Shown: positions 7,842 through 16,376, counted from the first letter of the stretch. The stretch is DNA of 64,000 nucleotides from Roseomonas gilardii (GCF_001941945.1 NZ_CP015583.1:733001-797000), one strand, 5' to 3'. Made by a program: numbers and translations. The notes: generated from the letters alone by a model not told the origin.

Positions 7842-8846
7842 ATGGCGGGGGCCGAACGGCTCGACCGCTTCATGGCCCGCGCCGTGGCCGCCTACTATGC
7901 CGGCCGCGACCCGCTGGGCCGGGAGGGCGACTTCATCACCGCGCCGGAGATCAGCCAGACCTTCGGCGAGTGCCTGGGCCTCTGGGCCGCCGTCTGCTGG
8001 CAGATGATGGGCGCGCCGCGGCGCGTCGTCCTGGCCGAGCTTGGCCCCGGCCGCGGCACGCTGATGGCCGATGCCCTGCGTGCGGTGCGGGAGGTCATCC
8101 CCGCCTTCGCCCAGGCGGCCGAGCCGCATCTGGTGGAGGCCTCACCCGTGCTGCGGGCGGCGCAGCGGGCGAAGCTGCCGGACGCGCAGTGGCACGACCG
8201 GGTGGAGGACCTGCCGGAAGGGCCGCTCCTGCTCCTGGCAAACGAGTTCCTCGACGCCCTGCCGATCCGGCAGTTCGTGCGGCAGGACGGCTCCTGGCGG
8301 GAACGCTGGGTTCGGGACGGCGCCTTCCTCCTCCGCGAGATCGAGGAGCCTCCCCCGCTGCCCCTCTCCGACGACACGCCGGAGGGCACGATCCAGGAGG
8401 CCTGCGCCCCGGCCCTGTCCCTGGCCGCATGGGTCGCGGGGCGTCTGGCCCGGCAGGGTGGCGCCGCGCTCTTCATCGACTACGGCCATACCAGGGGCGG
8501 CAGCGGCGACAGCCTCCAGGCCGTCCGGCGGCATGAGCCGGTTGATCCCCTGGCGGCCCCCGGCACCGCCGACCTGACTGCGCATGTGGATTTCCGGGCC
8601 CTGGCCGACGCCGCCCTTTCCGCCGGCGGCGCCGTGCATGGGCCGGTGCCGCAGGGCATGTTCCTGCGCCGCCTGGGCCTGGGGCAGCGCGCCGCCATGC
8701 TGGCCGCCGCCAACCCCCGGCAGGCCCAGGCGCATCTGGCCGCGGCGAACCGCCTGACGGCGCAGGAGGCGATGGGCCTGCTCTTCCAGGCGCTGGCCAT
8801 CACGCCGCCCGGCTTCCCCACCCCACCCGGATTCGAGAACGCATGA
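7842..8846 (+). CDS. SAM-dependent methyltransferase, MidA/NDUFAF7 family
   Basis: 334 residues of the COG1565 family; the mitochondrial homologue NDUFAF7 dimethylates an arginine of complex I subunit NDUFS2. Family hallmarks are GDFITAPEISQTFGE near residues 29-43, the SAM loop LAELGPGRGTLMAD, ANEFLDALPIRQF and the FIDYGH segment. It starts slightly shorter at the N-terminus than typical members, beginning just before the YYAGRDPLGREGDF region. It overlaps the downstream pgeF start by 4 bases. A role in complex I assembly is a family-based inference. Confidence 0.88.
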   Translation: MAGAERLDRFMARAVAAYYAGRDPLGREGDFITAPEISQTFGECLGLWAAVCWQMMGAPRRVVLAELGPGRGTLMADALRAVREVIPAFAQAAEPHLVEASPVLRAAQRAKLPDAQWHDRVEDLPEGPLLLLANEFLDALPIRQFVRQDGSWRERWVRDGAFLLREIEEPPPLPLSDDTPEGTIQEACAPALSLAAWVAGRLARQGGAALFIDYGHTRGGSGDSLQAVRRHEPVDPLAAPGTADLTAHVDFRALADAALSAGGAVHGPVPQGMFLRRLGLGQRAAMLAAANPRQAQAHLAAANRLTAQEAMGLLFQALAITPPGFPTPPGFENA

Positions 8847-9601
8847 GCACCGCCGAGTTCCTCGTCGCCGCTGGTCTGGCGGGCCTGCCGCATGGCTTCT
8901 TCACCCGCCGGGGCGGTGTCTCCGAGGGGGCCTTCGCCTCGCTGAACTGCTCGCTCTCTGGCGCCGACGACCCGGCCCGCGTGGCGGAGAACCGCGCCCT
9001 GGCCATGGAGGCACTAGGCCTAGCGCCGGCGGCGCTGGTGGGTCTGCACCAGGTCCATGGCGCCGAGGTGGTGGTGGCACGCGAGCCCTGGTCCGACACG
9101 GCGCGGCCGCGCGCGGATGGCGTGGTGACCGACCGGCCCGAGCTGGCCCTGGGGATCGTCACGGCGGATTGCGGCCCGGTGCTCTTCGCCGATGCCGAGG
9201 CCGGAGTGATCGGCGCCTGCCATGCAGGCTGGCGCGGGGCCGTGGCCGGGATCTGCGAAGCGGTGCTGGAAGCCATGGAGGGAATCGGGGCGAAGCGCGA
9301 GCGTGTCGTGGCCGCGCTGGGCCCCTGCATCCGGCAGGCCTCCTACGAGGTCGGGCGCGATCTCTTCGAGGCCGTGGGCAGGCCGGAATTCTTCCAGCCG
9401 GGTATGCGGGATGGGCACTGGCAGTTCGACATGGCGGGCTATATCGCGGCCCGGCTGCAAGGCGCCGGCACCGGGCTGGTGCAGGTGATCGACGCCGACA
9501 CCCAGGCGGACACCGAACGCTTCTTCTCCCACCGCCGCCGTACCCTGACCGGCGGCGGCCCGATCGGGCACCAGCTCTCGGCCATCGCCCTCCAGGGTTG
9601 A
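8843..9601 (+). CDS. pgeF: peptidoglycan editing factor / multicopper-like purine nucleoside phosphorylase (YfiH, DUF152)
   Basis: 252 residues of the laccase-domain (Cu-oxidase_4) family. E. coli YfiH/PgeF prevents misincorporation of the wrong amino acid in peptidoglycan precursors; homologues show purine nucleoside phosphorylase and adenosine deaminase activity. The metal ligands are visible: His in GLHQVHGAE, Cys in TADCGPVLFAD and His in GACHAGWRGAVAG, followed by GPCIRQASYEVG. The start overlaps the upstream methyltransferase stop (ATGA). A stem-loop followed by a T-rich tract lies 37 bases after the stop. Confidence 0.92.
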   Translation: MSTAEFLVAAGLAGLPHGFFTRRGGVSEGAFASLNCSLSGADDPARVAENRALAMEALGLAPAALVGLHQVHGAEVVVAREPWSDTARPRADGVVTDRPELALGIVTADCGPVLFADAEAGVIGACHAGWRGAVAGICEAVLEAMEGIGAKRERVVAALGPCIRQASYEVGRDLFEAVGRPEFFQPGMRDGHWQFDMAGYIAARLQGAGTGLVQVIDADTQADTERFFSHRRRTLTGGGPIGHQLSAIALQG

Positions 9602-9637
9602 AGTTCTTCCGAATCCTTCGCGAGATCGGGCAAATGT

Positions 9638-9678
9638 GAGGACTGAAATCCTCTGGGAAGGATTCAGTTCTCCTTTTG
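9638..9678 (+). terminator. likely terminator of the hldD-lgt-MidA-pgeF unit
   Basis: An imperfect inverted repeat, GAGGACTGAAATCC against GGATTCAGTTCTC, followed by CCTTTTG. Position and shape suit a transcription terminator after pgeF; the stem has two mismatches. Confidence 0.45.
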
Positions 9679-9680
9679 TT

Positions 9681-9697
9681 CCTAGAATCGGTCTAGG
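9681..9697. promoter_or_regulatory. 6-5-6 inverted repeat just upstream of the 9706 start codon
   Basis: CCTAGA-atcgg-TCTAGG is a perfect inverted repeat ending 8 bases before the ATG of the membrane protein gene. It could be an operator or an mRNA hairpin affecting initiation. Confidence 0.3.
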
Positions 9698-9705
9698 ATC
9701 GGGGG

Positions 9706-10473
9706 ATGCCCCCCGATCCCTTGCTCGAACAGCTCGAAAGGACCCTGGCCGACTCCTACAAGCGGGAGATCGAGGCGGAGGAGAATGTCTGGCGCAGCTT
9801 GCCCTTCTTCGCCGCGACCCTTGCCCTGCAATTCGCGGGGCTGGCCCAGGCGCGCGACTGGCTGCTGGCGATGCAGGGCAACGCCGCCCTCGTCGCCATC
9901 GTGCTGCTGGTCCTGGCCGGCGGCTCGACGGCGCTGGGCCTGCTCTTCCTGGCCCAGTCCATCGCTCCCGCCGAGTTCCGCTACCTGTCCCGAGAGACCG
10001 AGCTGCTGCGCTATGCCGGCGCGTTGCGGGAGCAGGAGCGGTCGGTCGGGCGCGAGGTGGCCGAGGCATCCGCCGCGGCCCTGGCCAGCTTCCGCGCGAC
10101 TCTGGTGGCGCAATACGCCATGGCGGTGGATCATAACCGGGCCATCAACCGCCGCAGGGCGACACGGCGAACCAGGGCCGCCCTGGCGATCCTCTGCTCG
10201 GTCCTGCTGGTCACGGCACTGGTGGCGCTGACACTGGGCACCAACATGTCCCATGCCACCGGAGCCGGACCGATCCATGACAGCCAGAAGCCCGCCGAAA
10301 GCACCCGCGCCACCGAAAGCGGAGCCATCCGGCCAGGACTGCTCGGCGAAGACCCGGCAGCAGCCAGGCCCGGAGGAAAAGCCGGCCGAACCGCCGATGG
10401 TGGTGGTGCGCGAGGGATGGTGGAGCCGCAAGGTGGCGGAGCGGCCGCGCGAGGTGCTGCGGCGGGAGGATGA
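9706..10473 (+). CDS. hypothetical membrane protein with C-terminal low-complexity tail
   Basis: 255 residues as the frame stands. Residues 1-185 look genuinely coding: hydrophobic segments at about 30-47, 59-85 and 158-178, with a charged helical stretch at 95-150 (LSRETELLRYAGALREQERS). After about residue 185 the composition becomes Gly/Ala/Arg-rich and resembles a shadow translation, while another frame (10277-10489) acquires better coding character. Either the real end of the first gene is long and unstructured, or two genes overlap, or a frameshift joins them. No family recognised. Confidence 0.6.
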   Translation: MPPDPLLEQLERTLADSYKREIEAEENVWRSLPFFAATLALQFAGLAQARDWLLAMQGNAALVAIVLLVLAGGSTALGLLFLAQSIAPAEFRYLSRETELLRYAGALREQERSVGREVAEASAAALASFRATLVAQYAMAVDHNRAINRRRATRRTRAALAILCSVLLVTALVALTLGTNMSHATGAGPIHDSQKPAESTRATESGAIRPGLLGEDPAAARPGGKAGRTADGGGARGMVEPQGGGAAARGAAAGG

Positions 10474-10489
10474 GGGGAAGAAGCGATAA
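10277..10489 (+). CDS. small charged hypothetical protein overlapping the preceding frame
   Basis: 70 residues, Pro/Lys/Glu-rich, ending VVVREGWWSRKVAERPREVL followed by basic and acidic residues. Codon choice in the last 40 codons (third-position G/C, acidic and basic alternation) looks more like coding sequence than the overlapping frame. It overlaps the membrane-protein frame by nearly 200 bases. It may be the true C-terminal part of that gene displaced by a frameshift. Confidence 0.38.
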   Translation: MTARSPPKAPAPPKAEPSGQDCSAKTRQQPGPEEKPAEPPMVVVREGWWSRKVAERPREVLRREDEGKKR

Positions 10490-10547
10490 GCGGCGGGAAG
10501 GCCCCGGAGGCCCGCCCGCCGCCTGAAATCATATCTGGAGCCGGCTG

Positions 10548-11063
10548 TTACTCCGGGCGGATCCACTCGGGCTCGTCGACGATATCGAGATCGTCGAGGT
10601 TCACGATCACCTCCTCGGTCCCGGAGCGGACCAGGACGCAGTGCAGGTCCTCGGTGTCGGAGGCGTTCAGCTCCTGATGCGGCAGATAGGGCGGCACCAG
10701 CATGAAATCTCCTGCCTTGGCCTCGGTGATGAACTCCAGCCGGTTGCCCCAGCGCATCAGCGCATGGCCCCGCACCACGTAGATGATGCTTTCCAGTGCG
10801 CCATGATGGTGCGGGCCGGTCGGATGACCTGGCCTGATGAGGTTGGTTCCGGCCCAGAGATGCTGGGAGCCGTTGCGGCTGCCGCTGATCGCGACCTCGC
10901 GGTTCATGCCGAGCGTTTCCGGCGTGTCGCAGCTCCGGGCGCCGGCCTTCACCACCTTGATGCCGTTGTTGCGCCAGTCCTGGGTCTGGCCGGGGGCCTT
11001 CGCGATCGTGCCATCGGGCATGACGAGCGTCTCCTTCACGGGAATATTCGTCTCTCGGCCCAT
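10548..11063 (-). CDS. cupin domain-containing protein
   Basis: 171 residues with one conserved double-stranded beta-helix. Cupin motif 1 is visible as RPGHPTGPHHHGALESIIYVVRG (first metal-binding His cluster and Glu), and motif 2 as GDFMLVPPYLPHQE (second His). The family covers dioxygenases, isomerases and ligand-binding regulators, so the reaction is unknown. It is transcribed away from the following lipoprotein genes. Confidence 0.8.
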   Translation of the reverse strand: MGRETNIPVKETLVMPDGTIAKAPGQTQDWRNNGIKVVKAGARSCDTPETLGMNREVAISGSRNGSQHLWAGTNLIRPGHPTGPHHHGALESIIYVVRGHALMRWGNRLEFITEAKAGDFMLVPPYLPHQELNASDTEDLHCVLVRSGTEEVIVNLDDLDIVDEPEWIRPE

Positions 11064-11243
11064 ATTTTAGGGCGTCGCCAGCATCGTGAAATGGGCTGGT
11101 TTTCCAAACTCCCCCGCTTCTCCAGCACAATTCTCTCCCTCTGTCCCGGTGGCGAGGATGGCTTTCCGAAAAGGGTGCCAACCCGCCAAGGTGCCCGAAA
11201 CCGATGCTCGACGTGAGGCGCCGCACGCGATAAGCGGCCTGCG

Positions 11244-11312
11244 ATGCCTTATATGGTCTTCTTCGTGTTCCTGATCTTCCTGACCGCGCTGGCCTCCTGT
11301 GTTGTCGGCTGA
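11244..11312 (+). CDS. possible micro-ORF: 22-residue hydrophobic peptide
   Basis: ATG...TGA encoding MPYMVFFVFLIFLTALAS-CVVG, a single hydrophobic helix ending in a lipobox-like LASC. Its end overlaps the GTG start of the lipoprotein gene at 11299 by 14 bases, in another frame, so it might act as a coupled leader or be a tiny membrane peptide. No strong ribosome-binding site is visible, so this could be chance. Confidence 0.28.
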   Translation: MPYMVFFVFLIFLTALASCVVG

Positions 11313-12351
11313 ACGGCGCGTCCTGGCGGCGCTTCTCCTCCTGCTCCTGCCTCTGGCCGGTTGCGGGGACCTGCCACAGCCCTATCGCGGGCAGCCGGGC
11401 GGCATGGCAGCCAAGTTGGTGCAGCCGCCTGCCTACCGGATCGCCGTGCCTCCCCCGGACGGCGCCATGCTGACCGATGCGGGCAGCAAGCGCTTCGCTT
11501 CCGATCTCGCGGAGGCGCTGGTGGCGGCCGAGGTGCCGGCCGTGGCGAGCCAGCCCTGGCCGCTCGACTGGCGGCTGAAGGTGGTGGCGAGCCGCGAGGG
11601 CCAGACCATCGTGCCGCGCTACACGCTGGAGAACGCCGACGCGCAGTCCGTGGTCGAGGCCCGCGGCAACCCGGTGCGGATCGAGGACTGGGCAGGCGAG
11701 GACCCGAAGATGCTGCAACGCGTGGCCACCAGCGATGCCGGCACCGTGGCCACGCTGCTGGCGCGCGCCGATGCCGCCCGGCGCGCGGCGGACCCCGCGA
11801 CGCTGGTGGCGAACGGCCCGCCACGCCTCCGCTTCATCGGCGTGAAGGGCGCGCCCGGCGACGGCGACACCGCCCTGACCACGCGCATGACCGATTTCCT
11901 GGCGGATAAGGGCTTCCTGGTGCAGCCCCAGGCGGAGGGTTCCCTGTTCAGCCTGGAGGGGCAGGTCAACATGGTGCCCATCCCCGACCGGCAGCAGCGG
12001 GTGGAGATCCAGTGGATCGTGACCCGCAAGGACGGCCAGGAGATCGGGCGGGCCATCCAGATGAACCAGATCCCGCAGGGGACGCTGAACGGGCTCTGGG
12101 GCGATGTCGCCTATGTGGTGAGCCAGGAGGCGGCGCAGGGGGTGCGCGACATCATCTCCAACGCCGGCGGCTTCGGACCGCCGCCCGCCCCGGCCGGCGG
12201 GTCCGGCACGAAAGCGCCCGCCGACAAGGCATCCCCGGGCAAGCCGCAGGCTGGCGTGGCAGCGCCCGGTCCGGCGGGGGGCACGGCCTCCGTGGCCACG
12301 CCGCTCCTCCTGCCACAGGACGACGAATCCCTGCCGCCACCCCGGGGCTGA
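11299..12351 (+). CDS. hypothetical lipoprotein
   Basis: 350 residues. An N-terminal signal with a Leu-rich core ends in the lipobox LAGC (about residues 19-22), so it is an Lgt substrate anchored in the envelope. The middle contains repeated short alpha/beta elements (RIAVPPPDGAMLTDAGSKRFASDLAEAL; LRFIGVKGAPGDGDTALTTRMTDFL) and the C-terminal 60 residues are Pro/Gly/Ala-rich. The start is GTG. No named family recognised. It is followed by a TPR lipoprotein on the same strand, suggesting a joint envelope role. Confidence 0.75.
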   Translation: MLSAERRVLAALLLLLLPLAGCGDLPQPYRGQPGGMAAKLVQPPAYRIAVPPPDGAMLTDAGSKRFASDLAEALVAAEVPAVASQPWPLDWRLKVVASREGQTIVPRYTLENADAQSVVEARGNPVRIEDWAGEDPKMLQRVATSDAGTVATLLARADAARRAADPATLVANGPPRLRFIGVKGAPGDGDTALTTRMTDFLADKGFLVQPQAEGSLFSLEGQVNMVPIPDRQQRVEIQWIVTRKDGQEIGRAIQMNQIPQGTLNGLWGDVAYVVSQEAAQGVRDIISNAGGFGPPPAPAGGSGTKAPADKASPGKPQAGVAAPGPAGGTASVATPLLLPQDDESLPPPRG

Positions 12352-12459
12352 GGCATGGGGAGCAGTGCCGCGCAGCCCCTTTCGTGGGGCCGCGACGGCC
12401 GCGATCCCGTGGCGGAAGATTTGCTCACTGGATCGCGATTGCTCTGGAAGAGACCCGCC

Positions 12460-14175
12460 ATGCCGCCTACGCTGCGTCGCATGATGCCATTCTCCCTGGA
12501 GCCGGGGCTGCGCGCGGTCCTGCTGACCGCCGCGCTCCTCGCGGGATGTGCGGCGGGCGATGGCCCGCGAACCGCGGGCGATGCGCCCCGCGGTGCCTTC
12601 GGACCCTATCTGGCGGGCCGTTTCGCCTCCTCCGAGGCGGACAGTGCCATGGCCGCCTCGCAGCTCGGGGAGGCCCTGCGCCAGGACCCCGACCAGGTCG
12701 AGGTGCTGCAGCAGGCCTTCGGCGCCGCGGTGATGAATGGCCAGTCCGATGCGGCGCGCCTCGCCCGGCGCCTGCCCGAGGACCAGTTGGCGAACCTGCT
12801 GCTCGCCGGGTCGGATGCCCAGGCGGGGCGCTGGGACCGTGCCGAGCAGCGGTTGCGCGCCCTGCCGCGCCGGGGCTCGGCACAGCTTCTCCAGCCTCTG
12901 CTGGTCGCCTGGGCCCAGGCGGGGCGGGGCGATACCGCGCAGGCCCTGGCCCTGCTGCGGCCCTTCATCGAGGACGGGCGGCTGCGGGGCGTGATCGCCC
13001 TGCACGCCGCGATGATCGCCGATCTCGGCGGGCAGCCGCAGGACGCGGCGCGCTACCTCCGTCTGGCGATCGCGGACACCCGAGAGCCGAACCTCCGTCT
13101 GGCGCAGATCGGCGCCGGCATCCTCGCCCGGGCCGGGCAGGAGGCCCAGGGCGCGCGGCTCTTCGACGTGATGGCCCGGGGGAATGACGACATCGCCATG
13201 GTGGTGACGCCGGCGCTGCGCCAGAAGGCGTTGCAGGGCCGCGCGGTGGCGAGCGCGACCGAGGGGATGGCGGAGGCTCAGGTCGCCTTCGGGGCGGCGC
13301 TCCGCTCCCAGGGGGCCCCGGACCTCGCCCTGATGCTGTCGCGCCTGTCGCTCCGCCTGCGCCCGGATTTCGCCCCGGCCCTGCTCCTCGCCGCCGATTC
13401 CCTGGCGGATCAGAAACATACCGACCGCGCCCTGGCGATGCTGGAAATGGTGCCGGAGCGTGATCCCCTGGCGCCGCTGGTGGCACTGCGCCGTGCCGCC
13501 TTGCTGGACGCCGTGGGCCGGACCGCCGAGGCCGAAGGGCTGCTGCGCCAGTTGGGGCAGAGCCATCCGCAGGCCGTGCAGCCCGTGGCGCAACTCGGCG
13601 ACATGCTGCGCACGCGGGGACGCTTCGGCGAGGCCTCGGCGGCCTATGGGGAGGCACTGGCCCGGGCCCGCACGGACGGGTCTGCCGGTTGGCCGCTCTA
13701 CTATGCCCAGGGCATCGCGATGGAACGCGACGGCCGCTGGGCCGAGGCCGAGGCTTCCTTCCGCCGCGCCCTGGCCCTGGCGCCGGACCAGCCCAGCGTC
13801 CTGAACTACCTCGCCTATTCCTGGGCCGAGCGGGGCGAGCGGCTGCCGGAGGCGAAGCGCATGCTGGAACGGGCCGCGGCGCTGCGGCCGCAGGACGGCA
13901 ACATCGCCGACAGCCTCGGTTGGGTCCTGCTGCGCCAGGGGGAGCTGCCGAAGGCCGTTCAGACGCTGGAGCGGGCCGTGGAACTGGAATCGCGCAATTC
14001 CACGATCAACGAGCATCTGGGGGACGCCTATTGGGCGGTCGGCCGGCGGACGGAGGCGCGCTACCAGTGGCGCCGGGCGCTGGATCTTGCTCCGGCATCC
14101 GAGGACGGGCCCCGGCTTTCCGCCAAGCTGCGGGATGGGTTGCAGACCCCGCCCACCGCTTCCGCTATGCGCTGA
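12460..14175 (+). CDS. tetratricopeptide-repeat lipoprotein
   Basis: 571 residues from the ATG at 12460, which has GGAAGAG upstream; an internal ATG at 12481 is an alternative. A signal sequence ends in the lipobox LLAGC. Most of the rest is TPR-like helical pairs; the clearest are GRWAEAEASFRRALALAPDQP, the repeat over LPEAKRMLERAAALRPQDGN and GELPKAVQTLERAVELES. The layout resembles envelope TPR proteins of alphaproteobacteria that scaffold secretion or assembly complexes. The next gene, ispE, begins 3 bases after its stop, so the two are likely cotranscribed. Confidence 0.85.
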   Translation: MPPTLRRMMPFSLEPGLRAVLLTAALLAGCAAGDGPRTAGDAPRGAFGPYLAGRFASSEADSAMAASQLGEALRQDPDQVEVLQQAFGAAVMNGQSDAARLARRLPEDQLANLLLAGSDAQAGRWDRAEQRLRALPRRGSAQLLQPLLVAWAQAGRGDTAQALALLRPFIEDGRLRGVIALHAAMIADLGGQPQDAARYLRLAIADTREPNLRLAQIGAGILARAGQEAQGARLFDVMARGNDDIAMVVTPALRQKALQGRAVASATEGMAEAQVAFGAALRSQGAPDLALMLSRLSLRLRPDFAPALLLAADSLADQKHTDRALAMLEMVPERDPLAPLVALRRAALLDAVGRTAEAEGLLRQLGQSHPQAVQPVAQLGDMLRTRGRFGEASAAYGEALARARTDGSAGWPLYYAQGIAMERDGRWAEAEASFRRALALAPDQPSVLNYLAYSWAERGERLPEAKRMLERAAALRPQDGNIADSLGWVLLRQGELPKAVQTLERAVELESRNSTINEHLGDAYWAVGRRTEARYQWRRALDLAPASEDGPRLSAKLRDGLQTPPTASAMR

Positions 14176-14178
14176 ACC

Positions 14179-15060
14179 ATGTCCGACATGATGACGAACC
14201 GGCCCCGGGCCACGGGGGCCGGGGCGGCTGAATTCGCCCCGGCCAAGGTCAATCTCTTCCTGCATGTCACCGGGCGGCGCGAGGATGGGTATCACCTGCT
14301 CGACAGCCTGGCCGTCTTCGCGGGGGTGGGCGATGAGCTCACGGCCTCGCCGGCGGAAGCGCTGACGCTGGAGATCGACGGGCCGGAAGGCGGTGCCCTG
14401 GCCGCCGAGCCGGACAACCTCGTGCTGCGCGCGGCGCGCCTGCTGGCGGAGAGCCATGGTGTGTCCGGCGGCGCGACGCTGCGGCTGACCAAGCGCCTGC
14501 CGGTGGCCTCCGGCATCGGCGGCGGCTCGGCCGACGCGGCCGCGGCGCTGCGCCTGCTGTCCCGCCAGTGGCGGCTGGCCCTGCCGCCCGAGGCGGCGGT
14601 GACGCGGCTGGGGGCGGATGTGCCCGTCTGCGTCGCGTCCCGGGCCGCGCGCATGGGTGGCATCGGCGAGGAACTGGTGCCGGCGCCGCGTTTCCCGACC
14701 TATGGGCTGTTGCTGGCCAATCCGCGCATCCCCCTGTCCACGCCCGCCGTGTTCCGGGCCAGGGCGCCCGGCTTCACGCCCCCGGCGGAACTGCCCGGGT
14801 CCTGGCCCGATGCCCGGGCCATGGCCGAGGATCTCCGACTCTGTGCGAACGATCTGGAGGCCCCGGCACGGCAGCTTTGCCCCGCCGTGACGGAGGTGCT
14901 TGCGGCGATCGCCACCCGGAAGGACTGCCTGCTGGCACGGATGAGCGGTTCCGGCGCGACCTGCTTCGGCCTCTTTCCCGATCCGGCCGCGGCCCGGGCG
15001 GCGGCTGAGAGCCTGCCCTCCGTCTGGTGGCGCTGGGGCGGGGCACCCGCGGAAGGCTGA
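14179..15060 (+). CDS. ispE: 4-diphosphocytidyl-2-C-methyl-D-erythritol kinase
   Basis: Phosphorylates the 2-hydroxyl of CDP-methylerythritol with ATP in the MEP isoprenoid pathway. 293 residues, a GHMP kinase: N-terminal PAKVNLFLHVTGRREDGYH, ATP-binding loop LPVASGIGGGSADAAAAL near residues 109-126, and a C-terminal MSGSGATCFGLF motif. The start follows the TPR gene by 3 bases. tRNA-Gln follows 120 bases downstream, the same neighbour seen in many alphaproteobacteria. Confidence 0.95.
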   Translation: MSDMMTNRPRATGAGAAEFAPAKVNLFLHVTGRREDGYHLLDSLAVFAGVGDELTASPAEALTLEIDGPEGGALAAEPDNLVLRAARLLAESHGVSGGATLRLTKRLPVASGIGGGSADAAAALRLLSRQWRLALPPEAAVTRLGADVPVCVASRAARMGGIGEELVPAPRFPTYGLLLANPRIPLSTPAVFRARAPGFTPPAELPGSWPDARAMAEDLRLCANDLEAPARQLCPAVTEVLAAIATRKDCLLARMSGSGATCFGLFPDPAAARAAAESLPSVWWRWGGAPAEG

Positions 15061-15180
15061 ATCCTGGCCCCTTGCTGCGACGCGGCGGAAAGAAACCCGG
15101 GCCGGGAGGTCTTTACGGACCCCCTGGGCTCCGATTATCTCCCTCCCCACGCCGAGGCCCGGTTCGCGGGAGCCTGCTAC

Positions 15181-15255
15181 TGGGGCGTAGCCAAGCGGTA
15201 AGGCAGCGGTTTTTGGTACCGCCATTCCCAGGTTCGAATCCTGGCGCCCCAACCA
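15181..15255 (+). tRNA. tRNA-Gln (anticodon TTG)
   Basis: 75 bases with an encoded CCA end. The acceptor stem TGGGGCG pairs with CGCCCCA, the anticodon stem GCGGT/ACCGC encloses loop TTTTGGT with anticodon TTG at 15213-15215, and the T arm contains GGTTCGAATCC. Reads CAA (and CAG by wobble). No integrase lies beside it; the nearby mobile element uses rpsD instead. Confidence 0.95.
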
Positions 15256-15275
15256 GCAATCACGCTTCCGGTTTC

Positions 15276-15488
15276 CTAGCGCATGGGTCCCAGCCGGGCG
15301 GCGAGGCGACGGGCCAGGGCATAGCCCAGCATGCCGCCGACCGGCGCGGCCGGAAGGGCCAGCAGCCAGCCGAGATGAACGCCCTGCACCACCAGCCCCA
15401 GGCCGATGCCGAACATCGTCCCACCGGTCAGGCAGCCGAGGACCCCGGCGGTCAGGCCGAGGATCAGGATCTCTTCGCGTCTCACCAT
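15276..15488 (-). CDS. small two-helix membrane protein
   Basis: 70 residues from the ATG at 15488: basic start MVRREE, then two Gly-rich hydrophobic helices (about 8-32 and 38-58, containing GCLTGGTMFGIGLGLV and PAAPVGGMLGYALA) and a basic tail. A longer in-frame start exists but adds a non-coding-looking extension. It is divergent from rpsD. No family recognised. Confidence 0.55.
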   Translation of the reverse strand: MVRREEILILGLTAGVLGCLTGGTMFGIGLGLVVQGVHLGWLLALPAAPVGGMLGYALARRLAARLGPMR

Positions 15489-15690
15489 CGTATCCCAGCA
15501 GGTGCAGGAAGCCCGTCGCTTTGACAAGCGGGGGTTTGACAAGGGGATGGCGCGCCGTTAAGGGGCGCCCTCCTTCCTGGGAATGTGGACGCGGCACCCT
15601 GCCGTGCGCCCGCTCACGGCCTTCCGGGGCCGGGGGACTACCGGGACAAAACAGGTCCATCGGGCCGACGAAGACGAAAGGACCCGCCGC

Positions 15691-16308
15691 ATGACGAAGC
15701 GCGCGGAAAGCAAGTACAAGATCAATCGCCGCCTGGGCGTGAACCTCTGGGGCCGTGCGAAGTCCCCGATCGCCAAGCGCGAGTATGGTCCCGGCCAGCA
15801 TGGCCAGCGCCGCAAGCAGAAGCCGACCGACTTCGGCATCCAGCTGATGGCCAAGCAGAAGCTCAAGGGCTACTACGGCAACATCGGCGAGAAGCAGTTC
15901 CGCAAGTATTACGAGGAGGCCGTGCGCCGTAAGGGCGACACCTCCGAGAACCTGATCGAGCTGCTGGAGCGCCGCCTGGACGCCGTGGTGTACCGCATGA
16001 AGCTGGCGGTGACGCCCTTCGCGGCCCGCCAGTTCGTCAACCACGGCCACCTGCTGGTGAACGGCAAGCGCGTGAACATCCCCTCCTACCTCGTGAAGGA
16101 CGGCGACGTCATCGAGGTGAAGGAGAAGTCCAAGCAGCTCACCGCCGTGCTCGACGCCGCGCAGTCCGGCGAGCGTGACGTGCCGGAGTATGTGCAGATC
16201 GACCACCGCCAGATGAAGGGCTCCTTCATCCGCGCGCCGAAGCTGAGCGATGTGCCGTACCCGGTGCAGATGGAGCCGAACCTGGTCATCGAGTTCTACT
16301 CGCGCTGA
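15691..16308 (+). CDS. rpsD: 30S ribosomal protein S4
   Basis: 205 residues, the usual length. S4 binds 16S rRNA early in 30S assembly. Visible are the N-terminal [19 protein letters not shown], the [17 protein letters not shown] segment, the S4 RNA-binding domain ([15 protein letters not shown] then [20 protein letters not shown]) and the C-terminal LVIEFYSR. Its last codons are part of the 20-bp attachment repeat of the downstream integrative element, which leaves the coding sequence intact. Its original terminator now appears to lie at 21571-21610, beyond the element. Confidence 0.97.
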   Translation: MTKRAESKYKINRRLGVNLWGRAKSPIAKREYGPGQHGQRRKQKPTDFGIQLMAKQKLKGYYGNIGEKQFRKYYEEAVRRKGDTSENLIELLERRLDAVVYRMKLAVTPFAARQFVNHGHLLVNGKRVNIPSYLVKDGDVIEVKEKSKQLTAVLDAAQSGERDVPEYVQIDHRQMKGSFIRAPKLSDVPYPVQMEPNLVIEFYSR

Positions 16309-16309
16309 T
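16290..16309 (+). repeat. attL (20-bp direct repeat inside the rpsD 3' end)
   Basis: CGAGTTCTACTCGCGCTGAT, identical to 21523-21542. The bases on either side of the two copies differ, so the repeat is exactly 20 bp. It encodes the final residues EFYSR and the stop of rpsD. Confidence 0.9.
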
Positions 16310-16316
16310 ATTGATG

Positions 16317-16344
16317 AAGGCGGGGCCAAAAACTCCGCCTTTTC
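16317..16344 (+). terminator. element-borne terminator directly after rpsD
   Basis: AAGGCGG pairs with CCGCCTT, followed by a TTT run, 8 bases after the rpsD stop. It lies inside the element, just past attL, and would replace the host terminator that integration displaced. Confidence 0.7.
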
Positions 16345-16376
16345 AATAATTTATCTAAGACAATAAGAGGCGAATC

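Noticed and set aside
15181-15255. tRNA-Gln as the attachment site for the nearby integrative element
   Set aside because: No second copy of the tRNA 3' end exists around the element; the 20-bp repeat is in rpsD.
9682-16329. A minus-strand open frame of more than 2,200 codons across seven genes
   Set aside because: It is antisense to well-recognised genes (pgeF end, lipoprotein, TPR, ispE, rpsD) and results from scarce stop codons in G+C-rich DNA. It has no domain pattern and crosses the tRNA-Gln gene.
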